DNA of 64,000 bases from Simiduia agarivorans SA1 = DSM 21679. GTDB lineage: Bacteria; Pseudomonadota; Gammaproteobacteria; Pseudomonadales; Cellvibrionaceae. Numbering within the stretch: the first letter of the stretch is position 1; the number at the start of each line of letters is the position of its first letter. The stretch is from NCBI RefSeq assembly GCF_000305785.2, contig NC_018868.3:868001-932000 (forward strand), in the 5' to 3' direction. Below, piece after piece: positions 7,966 to 17,495 of this stretch. The position numbers and the translations under genes were made by a program. The notes under the pieces were generated by a model that searched no databases, was not told the origin of the DNA, and saw only the letters and a list, made by a program, of their open reading frames with translations.

Positions 7966-10083
7966 ATGAGCCACGAACCCCTGCACATACTCCAACACAC
8001 GTTTGGCTATAGCGCCTTCCGCCCCCCACAGGACGAGATTATCGACACGGTGACCCACGGCGGTGACGCCCTGGTCATCATGCCTACCGGGGGCGGTAAA
8101 TCCCTCTGCTACCAGATACCCTCGCTCGCCCGCGCAGGCTGCGGCGTGGTGATTTCACCGCTGATTGCGCTGATGCAGGACCAGGTCGACGCGTTGGCTC
8201 AGCTGGGCGTCAGCGCCGGTTACCTGAACTCTACGTTGAGCCCGACCGAACAGGCCAGTATCGAGCAGGCGCTGGTGGCGGGTGAGCTCGACTTGCTGTA
8301 CATCGCGCCCGAACGCCTGAACCAGGCGCGCACAATCAACTTGTTGCACCAGGCCAGGCTCGCCCTGTTCGCCATCGACGAAGCCCATTGCGTGTCCCAA
8401 TGGGGCCACGACTTCCGGGCCGATTATCTGCAGCTGGGCCTGCTGGCAGAAGAATTTCCCGACGTGCCGCGCATCGCGCTCACCGCCACTGCCGATGCCC
8501 GCACACAACAGGAAATCATCCATCGCCTGCACCTAGAACAGGCCCGGGCGTTTATTGTGGGTTTTGATCGGCCCAATATTCAGTACCGCATCACGCCCAA
8601 GAACAACCCGAAAAAGCAGCTGGTACAGTTTTTACGCAATGAACACCCGGAGGACAGCGGCATTGTGTATTGCCTGTCGCGCAAAAAAACCGAGGAAATT
8701 GCCAGCCACCTGCAATCGGAGGGGTTTAACGCCCTGCCCTATCACGCCGGCTTGCCCGCTGAAGTCCGCGCCAGTAACCAGGCCCGGTTTTTACGCGAAG
8801 ATCAGATCATCATGGTGGCTACCGTTGCGTTTGGTATGGGCATCGACAAACCGGATGTGCGCTTCGTTGCCCACCTGGATTTACCCAAAAGCCTGGAAGC
8901 CTATTATCAGGAAACCGGCCGCGCCGGCCGCGACGGCAACCCCGCCACCGCGTGGATGACCTACGGCTATCAGGATGTGATTCTGTTGAGTCAGATGATG
9001 GCGCAATCGGACGGCAGTCTCGAACACAAAATTGCCGAGCGGCAAAAACTCGATGCCATGCTGGGTTTGTGTGAGGTCACCAGTTGCCGACGGCAGGTGT
9101 TGCTGAATTATTTCGGCGAGCGTGACCACGCGCCCTGTGGAAATTGTGACACCTGCCTGACCCCGGTGGACACCTGGGACGGCACTGAAGCAGCGCGCAA
9201 AGCGCTTTCTACCGTGTACCGCTCGGGCCAACGCTTTGGCGTGAGTCATCTGGTGGATATTCTGCTTGGCAAAAGCAATGACAAGATTATCCAGTTCGAT
9301 CATCAGCAACTGAGTACCTACGGGATCGGCGCGGAACTCGATGCCAACCAATGGCGTTCGGTATTCCGGCAACTGGTGGCCCGTGGTTATCTCGCGGTAG
9401 ACACCGCAGGCTTTGGCGGACTGAAACTGGATGAAAAGTGCCGGGCACTGCTCAAGGGCGAGGAAACCATCGAACTGCGCCGTGACGTCAAAGACATCAA
9501 ACAACGCAAAAGCAGCAGAACACAACAACTCGCGGCAGCCGACGAACGCCTGTGGAATGCGCTGCGTGCCACGCGCAAGCGGCTGGCGGAAGAGCACGGC
9601 GTGCCTCCCTATGTGGTATTCCATGACGCCACATTGATGGAAATGGTCCGCTATCATCCCACCAGTGAGCAGGCCATGCTGGCCATCAGCGGCGTGGGCG
9701 AATCAAAGCTGGCAAAATTCGGCCAAGCCTTTCTCGACACCTTGTGCGAGTTTGACGCACCGGACGACGACAGCAGCGACACCCTGGACGGCACGCTGAC
9801 ATTGCTGCGCTTACACATGACCCCCGCGCAAATTGCTGCGCAACGGGGGCTCACGGAAAACACCATTTACAATCACATGGCAGAGCTGATTCAAAGCGGT
9901 CAGATCAGTCTGCGCGAAGCACTCGACATCAATGACGCCGATCTTGCCCGCATGCAGGATGAAATTCTTGCCTATGATGGCGGCGATGAAGGCTTCCGTT
10001 TCAAACCTGTGTATGAGGCACTGGACGGCGCGTTTGACTATGGCACATTGAAATGCGTGCGCGCCGCCATCCTGACCGGATAA
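7966..10083 (+). CDS. recQ: ATP-dependent DNA helicase RecQ
   Basis: A 705-residue 3'-5' helicase of recombination and fork repair. The order is: helicase domain with Walker A ([12 protein letters not shown]) and a DEAH box ([16 protein letters not shown]), helicase motif VI ([12 protein letters not shown]), the zinc-binding RQC region (CGNCDTCL), winged helix, and an HRDC domain near residues 525-600. A C-terminal extension has a further helix-turn-helix-like segment ([14 protein letters not shown]), which many proteobacterial RecQ proteins share. It starts at ATG 7966 and converges on fghA with only 9 bases between the stops. Confidence 0.96.
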   Translation: MSHEPLHILQHTFGYSAFRPPQDEIIDTVTHGGDALVIMPTGGGKSLCYQIPSLARAGCGVVISPLIALMQDQVDALAQLGVSAGYLNSTLSPTEQASIEQALVAGELDLLYIAPERLNQARTINLLHQARLALFAIDEAHCVSQWGHDFRADYLQLGLLAEEFPDVPRIALTATADARTQQEIIHRLHLEQARAFIVGFDRPNIQYRITPKNNPKKQLVQFLRNEHPEDSGIVYCLSRKKTEEIASHLQSEGFNALPYHAGLPAEVRASNQARFLREDQIIMVATVAFGMGIDKPDVRFVAHLDLPKSLEAYYQETGRAGRDGNPATAWMTYGYQDVILLSQMMAQSDGSLEHKIAERQKLDAMLGLCEVTSCRRQVLLNYFGERDHAPCGNCDTCLTPVDTWDGTEAARKALSTVYRSGQRFGVSHLVDILLGKSNDKIIQFDHQQLSTYGIGAELDANQWRSVFRQLVARGYLAVDTAGFGGLKLDEKCRALLKGEETIELRRDVKDIKQRKSSRTQQLAAADERLWNALRATRKRLAEEHGVPPYVVFHDATLMEMVRYHPTSEQAMLAISGVGESKLAKFGQAFLDTLCEFDAPDDDSSDTLDGTLTLLRLHMTPAQIAAQRGLTENTIYNHMAELIQSGQISLREALDINDADLARMQDEILAYDGGDEGFRFKPVYEALDGAFDYGTLKCVRAAILTG

Positions 10084-10092
10084 TTTTTCGCT

Positions 10093-10944
10093 TTATAAAT
10101 GCGTGTTAAGAAATGCCAGCTGTTCACCCACAAAACTGGCAATGAAAAAATAAGAGTGGTCGTAACCTTCGTGCGCAAAATAATGCAGGGGGTAAGCCTC
10201 CGGTGCAGCATCCAGCAGTAACTGTGGCTTGAGTTGCGCGTCCAGAAACTGATCCGCCAAGCCCTGATCAATCCGGATCGGCACGGCTGCCTGATGGTTG
10301 CAGGCCAGAATCAATTCGCGCGCATCCCATTGCCTCCAGGCGGCTGAGTCTTCCCCCAAATACGCCGTCAACGCTTTGGTGCCCCAAGGGCACTGACCCG
10401 GTGCCACGATCGGCGCAAAGGCGCCAATGGCGGCATAGGTCTGAGGGTTGCGCAGGCCGATAATCAGCGCGCCATGGCCACCCATGGAATGGCCGAAAAT
10501 CGCCTGCCGGCTGAAGTCCAACGGCAGGTCGCTGTTGCGCAACAGAGTCGGCAGTTCCGCGACCACGTAATCATACATTTGGTAATGGGCAGCCCAGGGT
10601 GCTTCACTCGCATTCACATAAAAACCCGCGCCCAACCCCAGATCATAGGCAGCCGCTTCGTCATCCGGCACGCCCTCTCCGCGAGGACTGGTATCGGGCG
10701 CCAGAATCGCCAACCCTAACGCGGCAGCGTAGCGTTGCGCGCCGGCCTTGGTGACAAAGTTTTCATCCGTACAGGTTAATCCCGATAACCAGGTGACCAA
10801 TGGTACCGGCGTAGAAACGGCCTGCGGCGGCAAGTACAGCGAAAACACCATGTCACAATCAAGCACCTGCGACCGGTGACTGAACCGTAGTTGCCTGCCG
10901 TCAAAACAGCGTTGTTCACTGATCAGTTTCAAAACACTCTCCAT
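10093..10944 (-). CDS. fghA: S-formylglutathione hydrolase
   Basis: A 283-residue alpha/beta hydrolase that cleaves S-formylglutathione to formate and glutathione. The nucleophile elbow GHSMGGHGAL holds the catalytic Ser, and the oxyanion region WLSGLTCTDENF is typical of the family. His is expected in the EGYDHSYFF segment. The ATG at 10944 overlaps the stop of frmA (TGATG), so this is the second gene of a two-gene formaldehyde-detoxification operon. Confidence 0.95.
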   Translation of the reverse strand: MESVLKLISEQRCFDGRQLRFSHRSQVLDCDMVFSLYLPPQAVSTPVPLVTWLSGLTCTDENFVTKAGAQRYAAALGLAILAPDTSPRGEGVPDDEAAAYDLGLGAGFYVNASEAPWAAHYQMYDYVVAELPTLLRNSDLPLDFSRQAIFGHSMGGHGALIIGLRNPQTYAAIGAFAPIVAPGQCPWGTKALTAYLGEDSAAWRQWDARELILACNHQAAVPIRIDQGLADQFLDAQLKPQLLLDAAPEAYPLHYFAHEGYDHSYFFIASFVGEQLAFLNTHL

Positions 10945-12050
10945 CAATACAGCACCACCGAACGAATACTCTTGCCTTCATGCATCAAATCAAACGCGGT
11001 ATTGATCTGGTCCAGGGGCATGGTGTGAGTGATCAATTCGTCAATTCTGATCTTGCCTTCCATGTACCAATCGACAATTTTGGGTACATCGGTGCGGCCA
11101 CGCGCGCCACCAAAGGCCGTGCCCCGCCAGCTGCGACCGGTGACTAACTGAAATGGCCGGGTACTGATTTCTTGTCCGGCGCCGGCAACGCCAATAATAC
11201 AACTCTGCCCCCAGCCCTTGTGACAACATTCCAGCGCATCGCGCATGACCTTAACATTGCCAATGCATTCAAAACTGTAATCCACACCACCGCCGGTCAT
11301 TTGCACAAGATGATCAACCAGATTCTCGCAGTCTTTCGGATTGACAAAATCGGTCATGCCAAACTGGCGCGCCAACGCCGCTTTCGCCGGGTTGGTATCC
11401 ACCCCGATTATGCGCGTGGCGCCCACCATTTTTGCGCCCTGTATGACATTGAGCCCGATACCACCCAGACCGAACACCGCCACCACCGAACCGGGTTCCA
11501 CTTTCATGGTAAAGGCCACAGCGCCGATACCCGTGGTCACGCCGCAGCCGATGTAACACACCTTATCGAACGGCGCGTCCTCGCGGATTTTCGCCAGGGC
11601 AATTTCTGGCAAGACGGTGTAATTGGAAAATGTTGAACACCCCATGTAATGCAGGATGGGTTTGCCGTCGAGGGAAAACCGACTGGTGCCATCCGGCATT
11701 ACGCCGCGCCCCTGTGTCGTGCGAATGGCCTGACACAGATTCGTTTTCGGGTGCAGACAGTATTCGCACTGGCGGCACTCGGGCGTATACAAAGGAATCA
11801 CGTGATCACCCGGTTTCAGCGCCTTCACGTCGGGGCCCACATCCACCACCACACCAGCGCCTTCATGACCAAGAATCGCCGGAAATGCGCCTTCGGGATC
11901 GTCACCGGAAAGCGTGAACGCGTCCGTGTGGCACACGCCAGTGGCTTTTAACTCTACCAGCACCTCACCGGCCTTGGGGCCTTGCAGGTCCACATCGAGG
12001 ATTTCCAGGGGCTTGCCAGCGGCTAACGCGACGGCTGCACGGGTCTTCAT
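10944..12050 (-). CDS. frmA: S-(hydroxymethyl)glutathione dehydrogenase (class III ADH)
   Basis: A 368-residue zinc dehydrogenase that oxidises the formaldehyde-glutathione adduct. The catalytic zinc ligands lie in [14 protein letters not shown] and GHEGAGVV. The structural zinc is held by four Cys in [18 protein letters not shown]. The NAD site is [11 protein letters not shown]. The ATG at 12050 follows AAGGAG and gives the canonical [15 protein letters not shown]; the longer frame to 12122 has no support. A 7-bp inverted repeat lies just upstream (12069-12088). No adjacent FrmR-type regulator is present. Confidence 0.96.
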   Translation of the reverse strand: MKTRAAVALAAGKPLEILDVDLQGPKAGEVLVELKATGVCHTDAFTLSGDDPEGAFPAILGHEGAGVVVDVGPDVKALKPGDHVIPLYTPECRQCEYCLHPKTNLCQAIRTTQGRGVMPDGTSRFSLDGKPILHYMGCSTFSNYTVLPEIALAKIREDAPFDKVCYIGCGVTTGIGAVAFTMKVEPGSVVAVFGLGGIGLNVIQGAKMVGATRIIGVDTNPAKAALARQFGMTDFVNPKDCENLVDHLVQMTGGGVDYSFECIGNVKVMRDALECCHKGWGQSCIIGVAGAGQEISTRPFQLVTGRSWRGTAFGGARGRTDVPKIVDWYMEGKIRIDELITHTMPLDQINTAFDLMHEGKSIRSVVLY

Positions 12051-12068
12051 GACTTTTCTCCTTGTTCT

Positions 12069-12088
12069 GTTATGGGATACACCATAAC
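12069..12088. promoter_or_regulatory. Inverted repeat upstream of frmA, candidate operator
   Basis: A perfect GTTATGG / CCATAAC dyad with a 6-base spacer, 19 bases upstream of the frmA start codon. A second short palindrome, ACGCT-T-AGCGT, is at 12097-12107. The position between the ribosome site and the likely promoter suits a repressor or LysR-type site. No regulator gene is adjacent, so the binding protein is unknown. Confidence 0.35.
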
Positions 12089-12189
12089 GGGTAATAACGC
12101 TTAGCGTATAGGGGAAAGGCATGAGATTGCTTGGTGCACAGGGCCGGGAGGAGTTGGTGCTTGCGCGCTGGAGGAAAAGGCGGAAGGCG

Positions 12190-12520
12190 TCAGTACCACG
12201 CCGGCTTGATAGGTGAATCCAGAGGGGTTGATGCGCATGGATGCGCGAATGCCGCGGAGGCAGGACGCCGAGAGCGGCCTCATCCCCGCGGTGTGCCAGC
12301 CTATAAACAAAAAGGTGCGACTGGCGTCAGCACCACGCTGTCCTCAGTACCACGCGAGCTTGGCTGGTGCATCGTGAGGGATTGACCGATAAAAGCCTAG
12401 GGGCTTTTATCGCCCCTTCGGGACTCGCTTTGCTCGGTCCCAAACGCTGGTCGCGTTTGGTCGAACCCGGAGGGGTTCTCATCCCCGCGGTGTGCCGGCT
12501 TAAAAACAAAAAGGCCCCAC
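12190..12520. repeat. Two diverged direct repeats in the tRNA-Arg 3' flank
   Basis: This gene-free stretch (12123-12551) holds two related units, about 12190-12321 and 12343-12520. Both begin with TCAGTACCACGC and end with CATCCCCGCGGTGTGCC followed by an A-rich AAACAAAAAGG. The shared end occurs at about 12279-12316 and 12478-12515, a spacing of 199 bases. Each unit also has a GAGGGGTT segment, and in the second copy this forms a T-arm-like hairpin, GAACCC-GGAG-GGGTTC. Short open frames here show no coding signal. The repeats resemble the 3'-flank repeats of tRNA operons such as E. coli tyrT. Confidence 0.65.
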
Positions 12521-12547
12521 GCAGTCGCGTGGGGCCTTTTTGTTTTT
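12502..12547 (-). terminator. Perfect 21-bp hairpin terminator of tRNA-Arg
   Basis: Arms 12502-12522 and 12527-12547 are exact complements around the loop AGTC. They contain GGCCCCACGC with A-tracts and T-tracts on the two sides, so the structure can act as an intrinsic terminator in both directions. The pairing continues imperfectly (10 of 13) from 12489-12501 to 12548-12560, which is the CCA end and acceptor stem of tRNA-Arg. Confidence 0.85.
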
Positions 12548-12551
12548 AAGA

Positions 12552-12628
12552 TGGCGCACCTGAAGGGATTCGAACCCCTGACCGCTCGGTTCGTAGCCGA
12601 GTACTCTATCCAGCTGAGCTACAGGTGC
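12552..12628 (-). tRNA. tRNA-Arg(ACG)
   Basis: A 77-base tRNA with encoded CCA. The acceptor stem GCACCTG pairs with CAGGTGC, the anticodon arm is CTCGG-CTACGAA-CCGAG with anticodon ACG (wobble A presumably deaminated to inosine), and the T arm contains GGTTCGAATCC. It closely matches the E. coli tRNA-Arg(ACG) layout. It has a strong promoter upstream and a long hairpin downstream. Confidence 0.97.
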
Positions 12629-12661
12629 GTGTTCAAGCGACGTCGTCGTCTTGAGGCGCGT

Positions 12662-12690
12662 ATACTAGGGATCTGCCCTAGCCGAGTCAA
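12662..12690 (-). promoter_or_regulatory. Sigma-70 promoter of tRNA-Arg
   Basis: On the minus strand, TTGACT and TAGTAT are separated by 17 bases, followed by a GC-rich discriminator (GCGCC) typical of stringently controlled stable-RNA promoters. The tRNA 5' end is about 33 bases downstream of the -10 box. Confidence 0.8.
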
Positions 12691-12781
12691 GCACTTTTTT
12701 ATGGAAAAACTACGTTTTGTTTCAATAGCTTAGGGGCAGATCAAAACACAACCAATCTGGCTGAGCTGCAGCCGGGGTTGC

Positions 12782-12809
12782 TTGCTTATAGTCTTTATGA
12801 CATTATGAA
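12782..12809 (+). promoter_or_regulatory. Possible promoter of the gntK-ABC-bgl operon
   Basis: TTGCTT (12782-12787) and TATGAA (12804-12809) with a 16-base spacer, 78 bases upstream of gntK. The match is moderate. No local LacI- or GntR-type regulator gene is present to point to an operator. Confidence 0.3.
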
Positions 12810-12887
12810 TACAGAGACTCTCTGCTGCCTTTACAGTCCATAAAACGGTAGCATCGCGGGAATAATCATAAAACTTAGTCGCAGAAA

Positions 12888-13406
12888 ATGGAAAAACCAG
12901 TCATAGGGATAGTTATGGGCGTCAGTGGATGTGGAAAGTCCACTCTGGGCGCCGCGTTAGCCGCACATTGGCGCGTACCCTTTTATGAGGGCGACGACTA
13001 TCACCCGCCAACCAATATAGAGCGCATGCAACGGGGCCAACCGTTGGAAGACTGCCACCGGCTCCCTTGGTTGCATAACTTACGGGAAATCATCCAGAAA
13101 CACCTGGACCAAAAGTCCTCCGCCGTCATCAGTTGTTCCGGACTTAAACGGATTTACCGGGAATTATTGGGTCGCGAATCCAACCTGTGGTATCTGTGGC
13201 TGGACTTGCCTCAACCACTGTTGTCGACACGTCTGCAAAACAGGCACGGGCACTTCATGCCGGCGTCATTACTGCACAGCCAACTAGCCACGCTTGAAGC
13301 CCCGACACCGGATGAACAATTCCTGCAACTGGATGCGAGCCAACCCACGCCATTGATGCTTGCCCGTATCGACCAATTGCTGAAGCCCGTCGGGAGCCCA
13401 TTGTGA
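12888..13406 (+). CDS. gntK: Gluconokinase
   Basis: A 172-residue P-loop kinase that phosphorylates D-gluconate to 6-phosphogluconate. Walker A is GVSGCGKSTLG near residues 11-21; YEGDDYHPPTNIERM and SCSGLKRIYRELL are gluconokinase segments for sugar binding. It starts at ATG 12888 and its stop overlaps the GTG of the binding-protein gene. The expected partner, a gluconate permease, is absent. Instead it heads an operon for an oligosaccharide importer and a GH1 enzyme, which suggests that gluconate is released inside the cell. Confidence 0.93.
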   Translation: MEKPVIGIVMGVSGCGKSTLGAALAAHWRVPFYEGDDYHPPTNIERMQRGQPLEDCHRLPWLHNLREIIQKHLDQKSSAVISCSGLKRIYRELLGRESNLWYLWLDLPQPLLSTRLQNRHGHFMPASLLHSQLATLEAPTPDEQFLQLDASQPTPLMLARIDQLLKPVGSPL

Positions 13407-14659
13407 AAGCAGTTTTGATTGCGTCGTTTCTGTGCGCACTCGCCGGCTCTTTTTCCTTCGTTGCGCCAAAGCAAACGCAAACAGACACCAGACCCGTGGC
13501 CGAGGTAGTCCACTGGTGGACGTCGGGGGGCGAATCGGCGGCCATTCGATCCCTGGCAAGTGCCTATAACACCCGAGGGGGGCATTGGGTCGATACAGCC
13601 ATAGCCGGTGGTTCAGCCGCGCGCACTACCGTTATCAACCGCATTCTTGGCGGCAGTCCACCCACTGCCATGCAATTTGTTGTAGGCAATGAATTGGACG
13701 ATCTGATTCATGCGCGCATGGTCAATCACATTGATCGGGTTGCTCGTCAACAGCGCTGGGACCAGGTGCTTTATCCACTATTGGTGGAAAGCGTGGTGCG
13801 CAATGGCAAATTCTATGCAATCCCCGTCAATGTGCACGGCGCAAACTGGTTGTTTTACAATAAAAAACTGTTTGATGAACTGGGATTAAAAGAGCCCCGC
13901 TCTTGGGACGATTTTTTCCATGCCGCGCGCGTGCTGAAAGCCAATGGTCATATCCCGTTGGCCTTTGGCGGCGAAGCCTGGCAAGAACGCATGACATTCC
14001 TCAATATCCTGCTCAGTTACGGCGGCCGGGAATTATATGAAGATGTGCTGAGCTATCGCCGCCCCAGCGCGGTAACCAGTCCCGAATTGGAAAATGTGTT
14101 CCGCGCGTTCGCCCGATTGCGGGACCTGGTAGACGAAGGCCATCCGGGGCGCAATTGGAATGATGCTACCAATATGGTGATTACCGGACGCGCCGGCATG
14201 CAGTTCATGGGCGACTGGGCAAAAGGCGAGTTCCGGGCCGCCGGCCAGCAAGCCGGCATTGACTATGGGTGTGTGTTGAACCTGGGCAACCAACCGCTGT
14301 TCATGGTGGGTGGTGATGCGTTCGGGTTCTCACGCTCTGACGATCCTGCGGTTATACAGGCCCAGGAACTGCTCGCGCTCACCATGATGGACCCACAGAC
14401 ACAGCGCGCGTTCAATCGCGCCAAAGGGTCGCTGCCGGCACGCATGGATATCGAGCCGGAAGGGCTGGACTATTGCGACAAAAAAGGTTTGGACATACTG
14501 CGCGATCCAAGCAAACAGGTCCCGGATGTGGTCATGCTGATGACACCGGATCAAAAAGGATTACTGACTGATATCGTGACAGAATTCTGGCACCGGCCAT
14601 CGATGACGCCAAAAGAGGCGACAGAAAAATTGGCCGCCGCACTGGCAGCGGTAATCTGA
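13403..14659 (+). CDS. Sugar ABC transporter substrate-binding protein
   Basis: A 418-residue family 1 solute-binding protein. The N-terminus MKAVLIASFLCALAG is a signal-like hydrophobic segment, and the mature part opens with VVHWWTSGGESAAI, as in glucose or oligosaccharide binding proteins. It includes ANWLFYNKKLFDELGL and MQFMGDWAKGEF, both conserved in this group. The start is GTG 13403, overlapping the gntK stop. It should deliver sugar to the two permeases that follow. The exact substrate cannot be read from sequence alone. Confidence 0.9.
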   Translation: MKAVLIASFLCALAGSFSFVAPKQTQTDTRPVAEVVHWWTSGGESAAIRSLASAYNTRGGHWVDTAIAGGSAARTTVINRILGGSPPTAMQFVVGNELDDLIHARMVNHIDRVARQQRWDQVLYPLLVESVVRNGKFYAIPVNVHGANWLFYNKKLFDELGLKEPRSWDDFFHAARVLKANGHIPLAFGGEAWQERMTFLNILLSYGGRELYEDVLSYRRPSAVTSPELENVFRAFARLRDLVDEGHPGRNWNDATNMVITGRAGMQFMGDWAKGEFRAAGQQAGIDYGCVLNLGNQPLFMVGGDAFGFSRSDDPAVIQAQELLALTMMDPQTQRAFNRAKGSLPARMDIEPEGLDYCDKKGLDILRDPSKQVPDVVMLMTPDQKGLLTDIVTEFWHRPSMTPKEATEKLAAALAAVI

Positions 14660-14661
14660 TC

Positions 14662-15570
14662 ATGCAAGGACCAACATCGCTCCAACGCTGTTTACTTGGC
14701 CTGCGCAGAAACCCTGCCTACTGGCTCATGCTGCCACTTTTCGGCATCGCACTGACGGTATTTGTCGGCTGTGTCCTCTACTCGCTGTTATTGTCCTTTA
14801 CGGATTCGAAACTGCTCCCGAGTTACGTATTTGTCGAGTTCAAACAATACGCGCGGCTGTTTATTTCGTCCAGGTGGACTACCTCGCTGCAGAACCTGAT
14901 CATTTTTGGTGCCTTGTATATCGTTGGTTGTCTGGTGCTTGGCACCCTGCTGGCCATAGCACTGGATCAGAAAGTCCGGGGAGAAAATTGGTTCCGCACC
15001 CTCTTCCTCTACCCGCATGCACTGTCCTATGTGGTAACCGGTCTGGCATGGCAATGGCTCCTGAATCCCGCATTCGGCATACAAGCATTGGTGCGGGATA
15101 CCGGCTGGGAAAGCTTTACCTTTGACTGGCTGGTTAACAGCGAAACCGTCATTTTTGCCATCATTATCGCCGCGCTTTGGCAGGGCAGCGGTTTTATCAT
15201 GGCGTTAATGCTCGCCAGTTTGCGCAGCGTCGATCCGGAGATCTGGCGCGCCACGCGCATCGATGGCGTGCCGGCCTGGCGCACCTACTGGTCGGTCGTG
15301 CTGCCTTCGCTCGCACCGATGATTACCTTTTGTATTGTACTGCTTGGCGTCTCGGTGGTGAAAAGCTATGACCTTGTGGTTGCCATGACAAATGGTGGAC
15401 CTGGCATTGCCAGTGAGTTGCCCGCGAAATTTGTGGTAGATCATTTGTTCGAACGCAACAATATCGGCCTGGCCATGGCCGGTGCAGGCATGTTGCTGGT
15501 CTCGGTCCTGTGTGCCGCCGCGCCGCTATGGGTATTGGCGGCGATCAGAAAGCGGGGAGCAAACCAATGA
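14662..15570 (+). CDS. Sugar ABC transporter permease (MalF/UgpA type)
   Basis: A 302-residue inner-membrane protein with about six membrane segments. The EAA loop that contacts the ATPase is EIWRATRIDGVPAWRTYW followed by VVLPSLAP. It starts three bases after the binding-protein gene and its stop overlaps the next permease (ATGA). It forms a heterodimeric channel with the protein at 15567-16424. Confidence 0.92.
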   Translation: MQGPTSLQRCLLGLRRNPAYWLMLPLFGIALTVFVGCVLYSLLLSFTDSKLLPSYVFVEFKQYARLFISSRWTTSLQNLIIFGALYIVGCLVLGTLLAIALDQKVRGENWFRTLFLYPHALSYVVTGLAWQWLLNPAFGIQALVRDTGWESFTFDWLVNSETVIFAIIIAALWQGSGFIMALMLASLRSVDPEIWRATRIDGVPAWRTYWSVVLPSLAPMITFCIVLLGVSVVKSYDLVVAMTNGGPGIASELPAKFVVDHLFERNNIGLAMAGAGMLLVSVLCAAAPLWVLAAIRKRGANQ

Positions 15571-16424
15571 CAGGCTTTCCACGAATGGGGCGCGTTGGGC
15601 TCTACGTTTTTCTATTAATTTCCGCGCTTTACTTCATTGCGCCCTTGTATGTGATTGTCGGCACATCCATGAAAACCATGGCAGAAATCCGTTGGGGCGA
15701 TATGCTCGCGCTACCGGAATCATTCAATGTCCAGTACTGGCAGCACGCATGGTCCTCAAGTTGCACAGGTCTGAATTGTGATGGTCTGCAGGCCGGCTTC
15801 TGGAATTCGGTCAGAATTCTGATTCCCAGTGTGCTGCTATCTGTTTTCATAGGCGCACTGAATGGTTATGCACTCAGCTTCTGGCGCCCGCGGGGTGCCA
15901 ACTTCCTGATGGCCATTCTCGTGTGTGGCGCCTTCATTCCGTACCAGGTTTTGCTCTACCCATTGGTCCGTATCACCAACGCACTGGATGTTTATGGTTC
16001 ATTGCAAGGCATCGTACTCGTACACCTGATTTTCAGCCTCCCCATGACCACGCTCATTTTCAGGAACTACTATCTCACTCTGCCGCAGGAGCTGTTTAAA
16101 GCAGCAAGGGTCGATGGCGCCGGTTTTTGGCGCATTTTCACCAGTATCGTACTGCCCCTCTCCATCCCTATGCTGGCAGTAGCGACCATTTTACAAGTGA
16201 CCAACATCTGGAATGACTTTTTACTGGGCTTGATTTTCGCGGGTAAAGAGAATCTGCCCATGACAGTTCAATTGAACAATATCGTGAATTCTCAGTTGGC
16301 CGAGAGAACCTACAACACCGATATGGCAGCAACCTTGTTAACCGCTGCCGTTCCTTTGCTGGTTTACTTTTTTTCCGGCAAGTATTTTGTACGCGGCATC
16401 GCCTCGGGCGCCGTTAAGGGATAA
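15567..16424 (+). CDS. Sugar ABC transporter permease (MalG/UgpE type)
   Basis: A 285-residue second permease with about six membrane segments. Its EAA loop is ELFKAARVDGAGFWRIFTS followed by IVLPLSIPML. ATG 15567 is chosen because it overlaps the preceding stop; an upstream in-frame start at 15510 would lie inside the first permease. The ATPase gene follows three bases later. Confidence 0.92.
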   Translation: MTGFPRMGRVGLYVFLLISALYFIAPLYVIVGTSMKTMAEIRWGDMLALPESFNVQYWQHAWSSSCTGLNCDGLQAGFWNSVRILIPSVLLSVFIGALNGYALSFWRPRGANFLMAILVCGAFIPYQVLLYPLVRITNALDVYGSLQGIVLVHLIFSLPMTTLIFRNYYLTLPQELFKAARVDGAGFWRIFTSIVLPLSIPMLAVATILQVTNIWNDFLLGLIFAGKENLPMTVQLNNIVNSQLAERTYNTDMAATLLTAAVPLLVYFFSGKYFVRGIASGAVKG

Positions 16425-16427
16425 CGC

Positions 16428-17495
16428 ATGACGAACCAGGTCACCATCGAACACCTCTCCATTAAGCACGGCGACCAGTCCATTGTCAGCGATTTATCGC
16501 TGACCATCGACGACGGGGAGTTTATCGTTCTTTTGGGACCGTCCGGCTGCGGCAAGTCAACATTGCTGAATGCGATTGCCGGTTTGCTGGATGTAAGCGA
16601 GGGCCGGATTTTCATCAGCCAAAAGGATGTGACCCACGCACAACCCAAAGACCGCGGATTGGCCATGGTGTTCCAGTCCTATGCACTCTACCCCACCATG
16701 ACCGCCGGGGAAAATCTGGCATTTGCATTAAAGGTTGCAGGCCTTAAAAAAACCGACATCAAAGCGCGAGTGGATAAAGCCGCAAAAATACTTCAACTGG
16801 AGCCGCTGTTGCAACGCAAACCCAGCCAACTGTCGGGCGGACAACGCCAACGTGTCGCGATAGGCCGGGCACTGGTCAGGGAAAAAGGCGTATTGCTATT
16901 TGATGAACCCCTGTCAAATCTGGACGCAAAATTAAGGACCGAGCTTCGACTGGAAATCAAAAAACTTCATCAACTGTTAAAAAATACGTTGATCTACGTA
17001 ACTCACGACCAAATTGAAGCCATGACGCTGGCGGACCGGATCGCGGTGATGCACAACGGGAAAATAGAGCAGATAGCCACGCCGGCCGTCATTTATCGGG
17101 AACCGGCCACCCGCTTCGTTGCGGAGTTCATTGGTTCGCCGGCCATGAACTTTGTTACTGGCGAGGTCTCCGCAGGCAACCCAGCAAGCCAGTTTAATGC
17201 TGACGAATTGCAGCTCACGCTCAATGCCGCATACCCGCAAGGGCCTGCGGAACTGGGCATTCGCCCGGAGTCCATTACACCAGAGCTGGATACCCAGGGC
17301 GAGTTTACCCTGGAAATTATTGAATACACTGGTGCGGATTGCATTTTATGGTGCAAAAACAACCATCACACCTGGGTCGTCAAAACCCATAGTCAATTCC
17401 CAGGCAAAGCCGGCGACAAATTAACCCTGTCATTTGATAACAGCCAGTTTTCCCTTTTCTCTCTCACCACAGGCAAACGGATTTATGCGAACTGA
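16428..17495 (+). CDS. Sugar ABC transporter ATPase (UgpC/MsmK type)
   Basis: A 355-residue ATPase with Walker A GPSGCGKSTLL, signature LSGGQRQRVAIGRAL, Walker B VLLFDEPLSNLD and the switch His in YVTHDQIEAMTLADR. A C-terminal regulatory (TOBE/OB) region follows from about residue 235, as in MalK and UgpC. It energises the two permeases before it. Its 3' end overlaps the beta-glucosidase gene by 11 bases. Confidence 0.94.
   Translation: MTNQVTIEHLSIKHGDQSIVSDLSLTIDDGEFIVLLGPSGCGKSTLLNAIAGLLDVSEGRIFISQKDVTHAQPKDRGLAMVFQSYALYPTMTAGENLAFALKVAGLKKTDIKARVDKAAKILQLEPLLQRKPSQLSGGQRQRVAIGRALVREKGVLLFDEPLSNLDAKLRTELRLEIKKLHQLLKNTLIYVTHDQIEAMTLADRIAVMHNGKIEQIATPAVIYREPATRFVAEFIGSPAMNFVTGEVSAGNPASQFNADELQLTLNAAYPQGPAELGIRPESITPELDTQGEFTLEIIEYTGADCILWCKNNHHTWVVKTHSQFPGKAGDKLTLSFDNSQFSLFSLTTGKRIYAN

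Noticed and set aside
8881..9657. 258-residue minus-strand frame inside recQ
   Set aside because: It is antisense to the helicase and RQC region of RecQ and has no motif.
12131..12509. Short open frames within the tRNA-Arg flank
   Set aside because: They lie in repeats, have no ribosome sites worth noting and no recognisable products.
12123..12551. Repetitive tRNA flank considered as an integration site scar of a genomic island
   Set aside because: No integrase or island genes lie on either side, and the copies are inverted and lie within about 430 bases of the tRNA.
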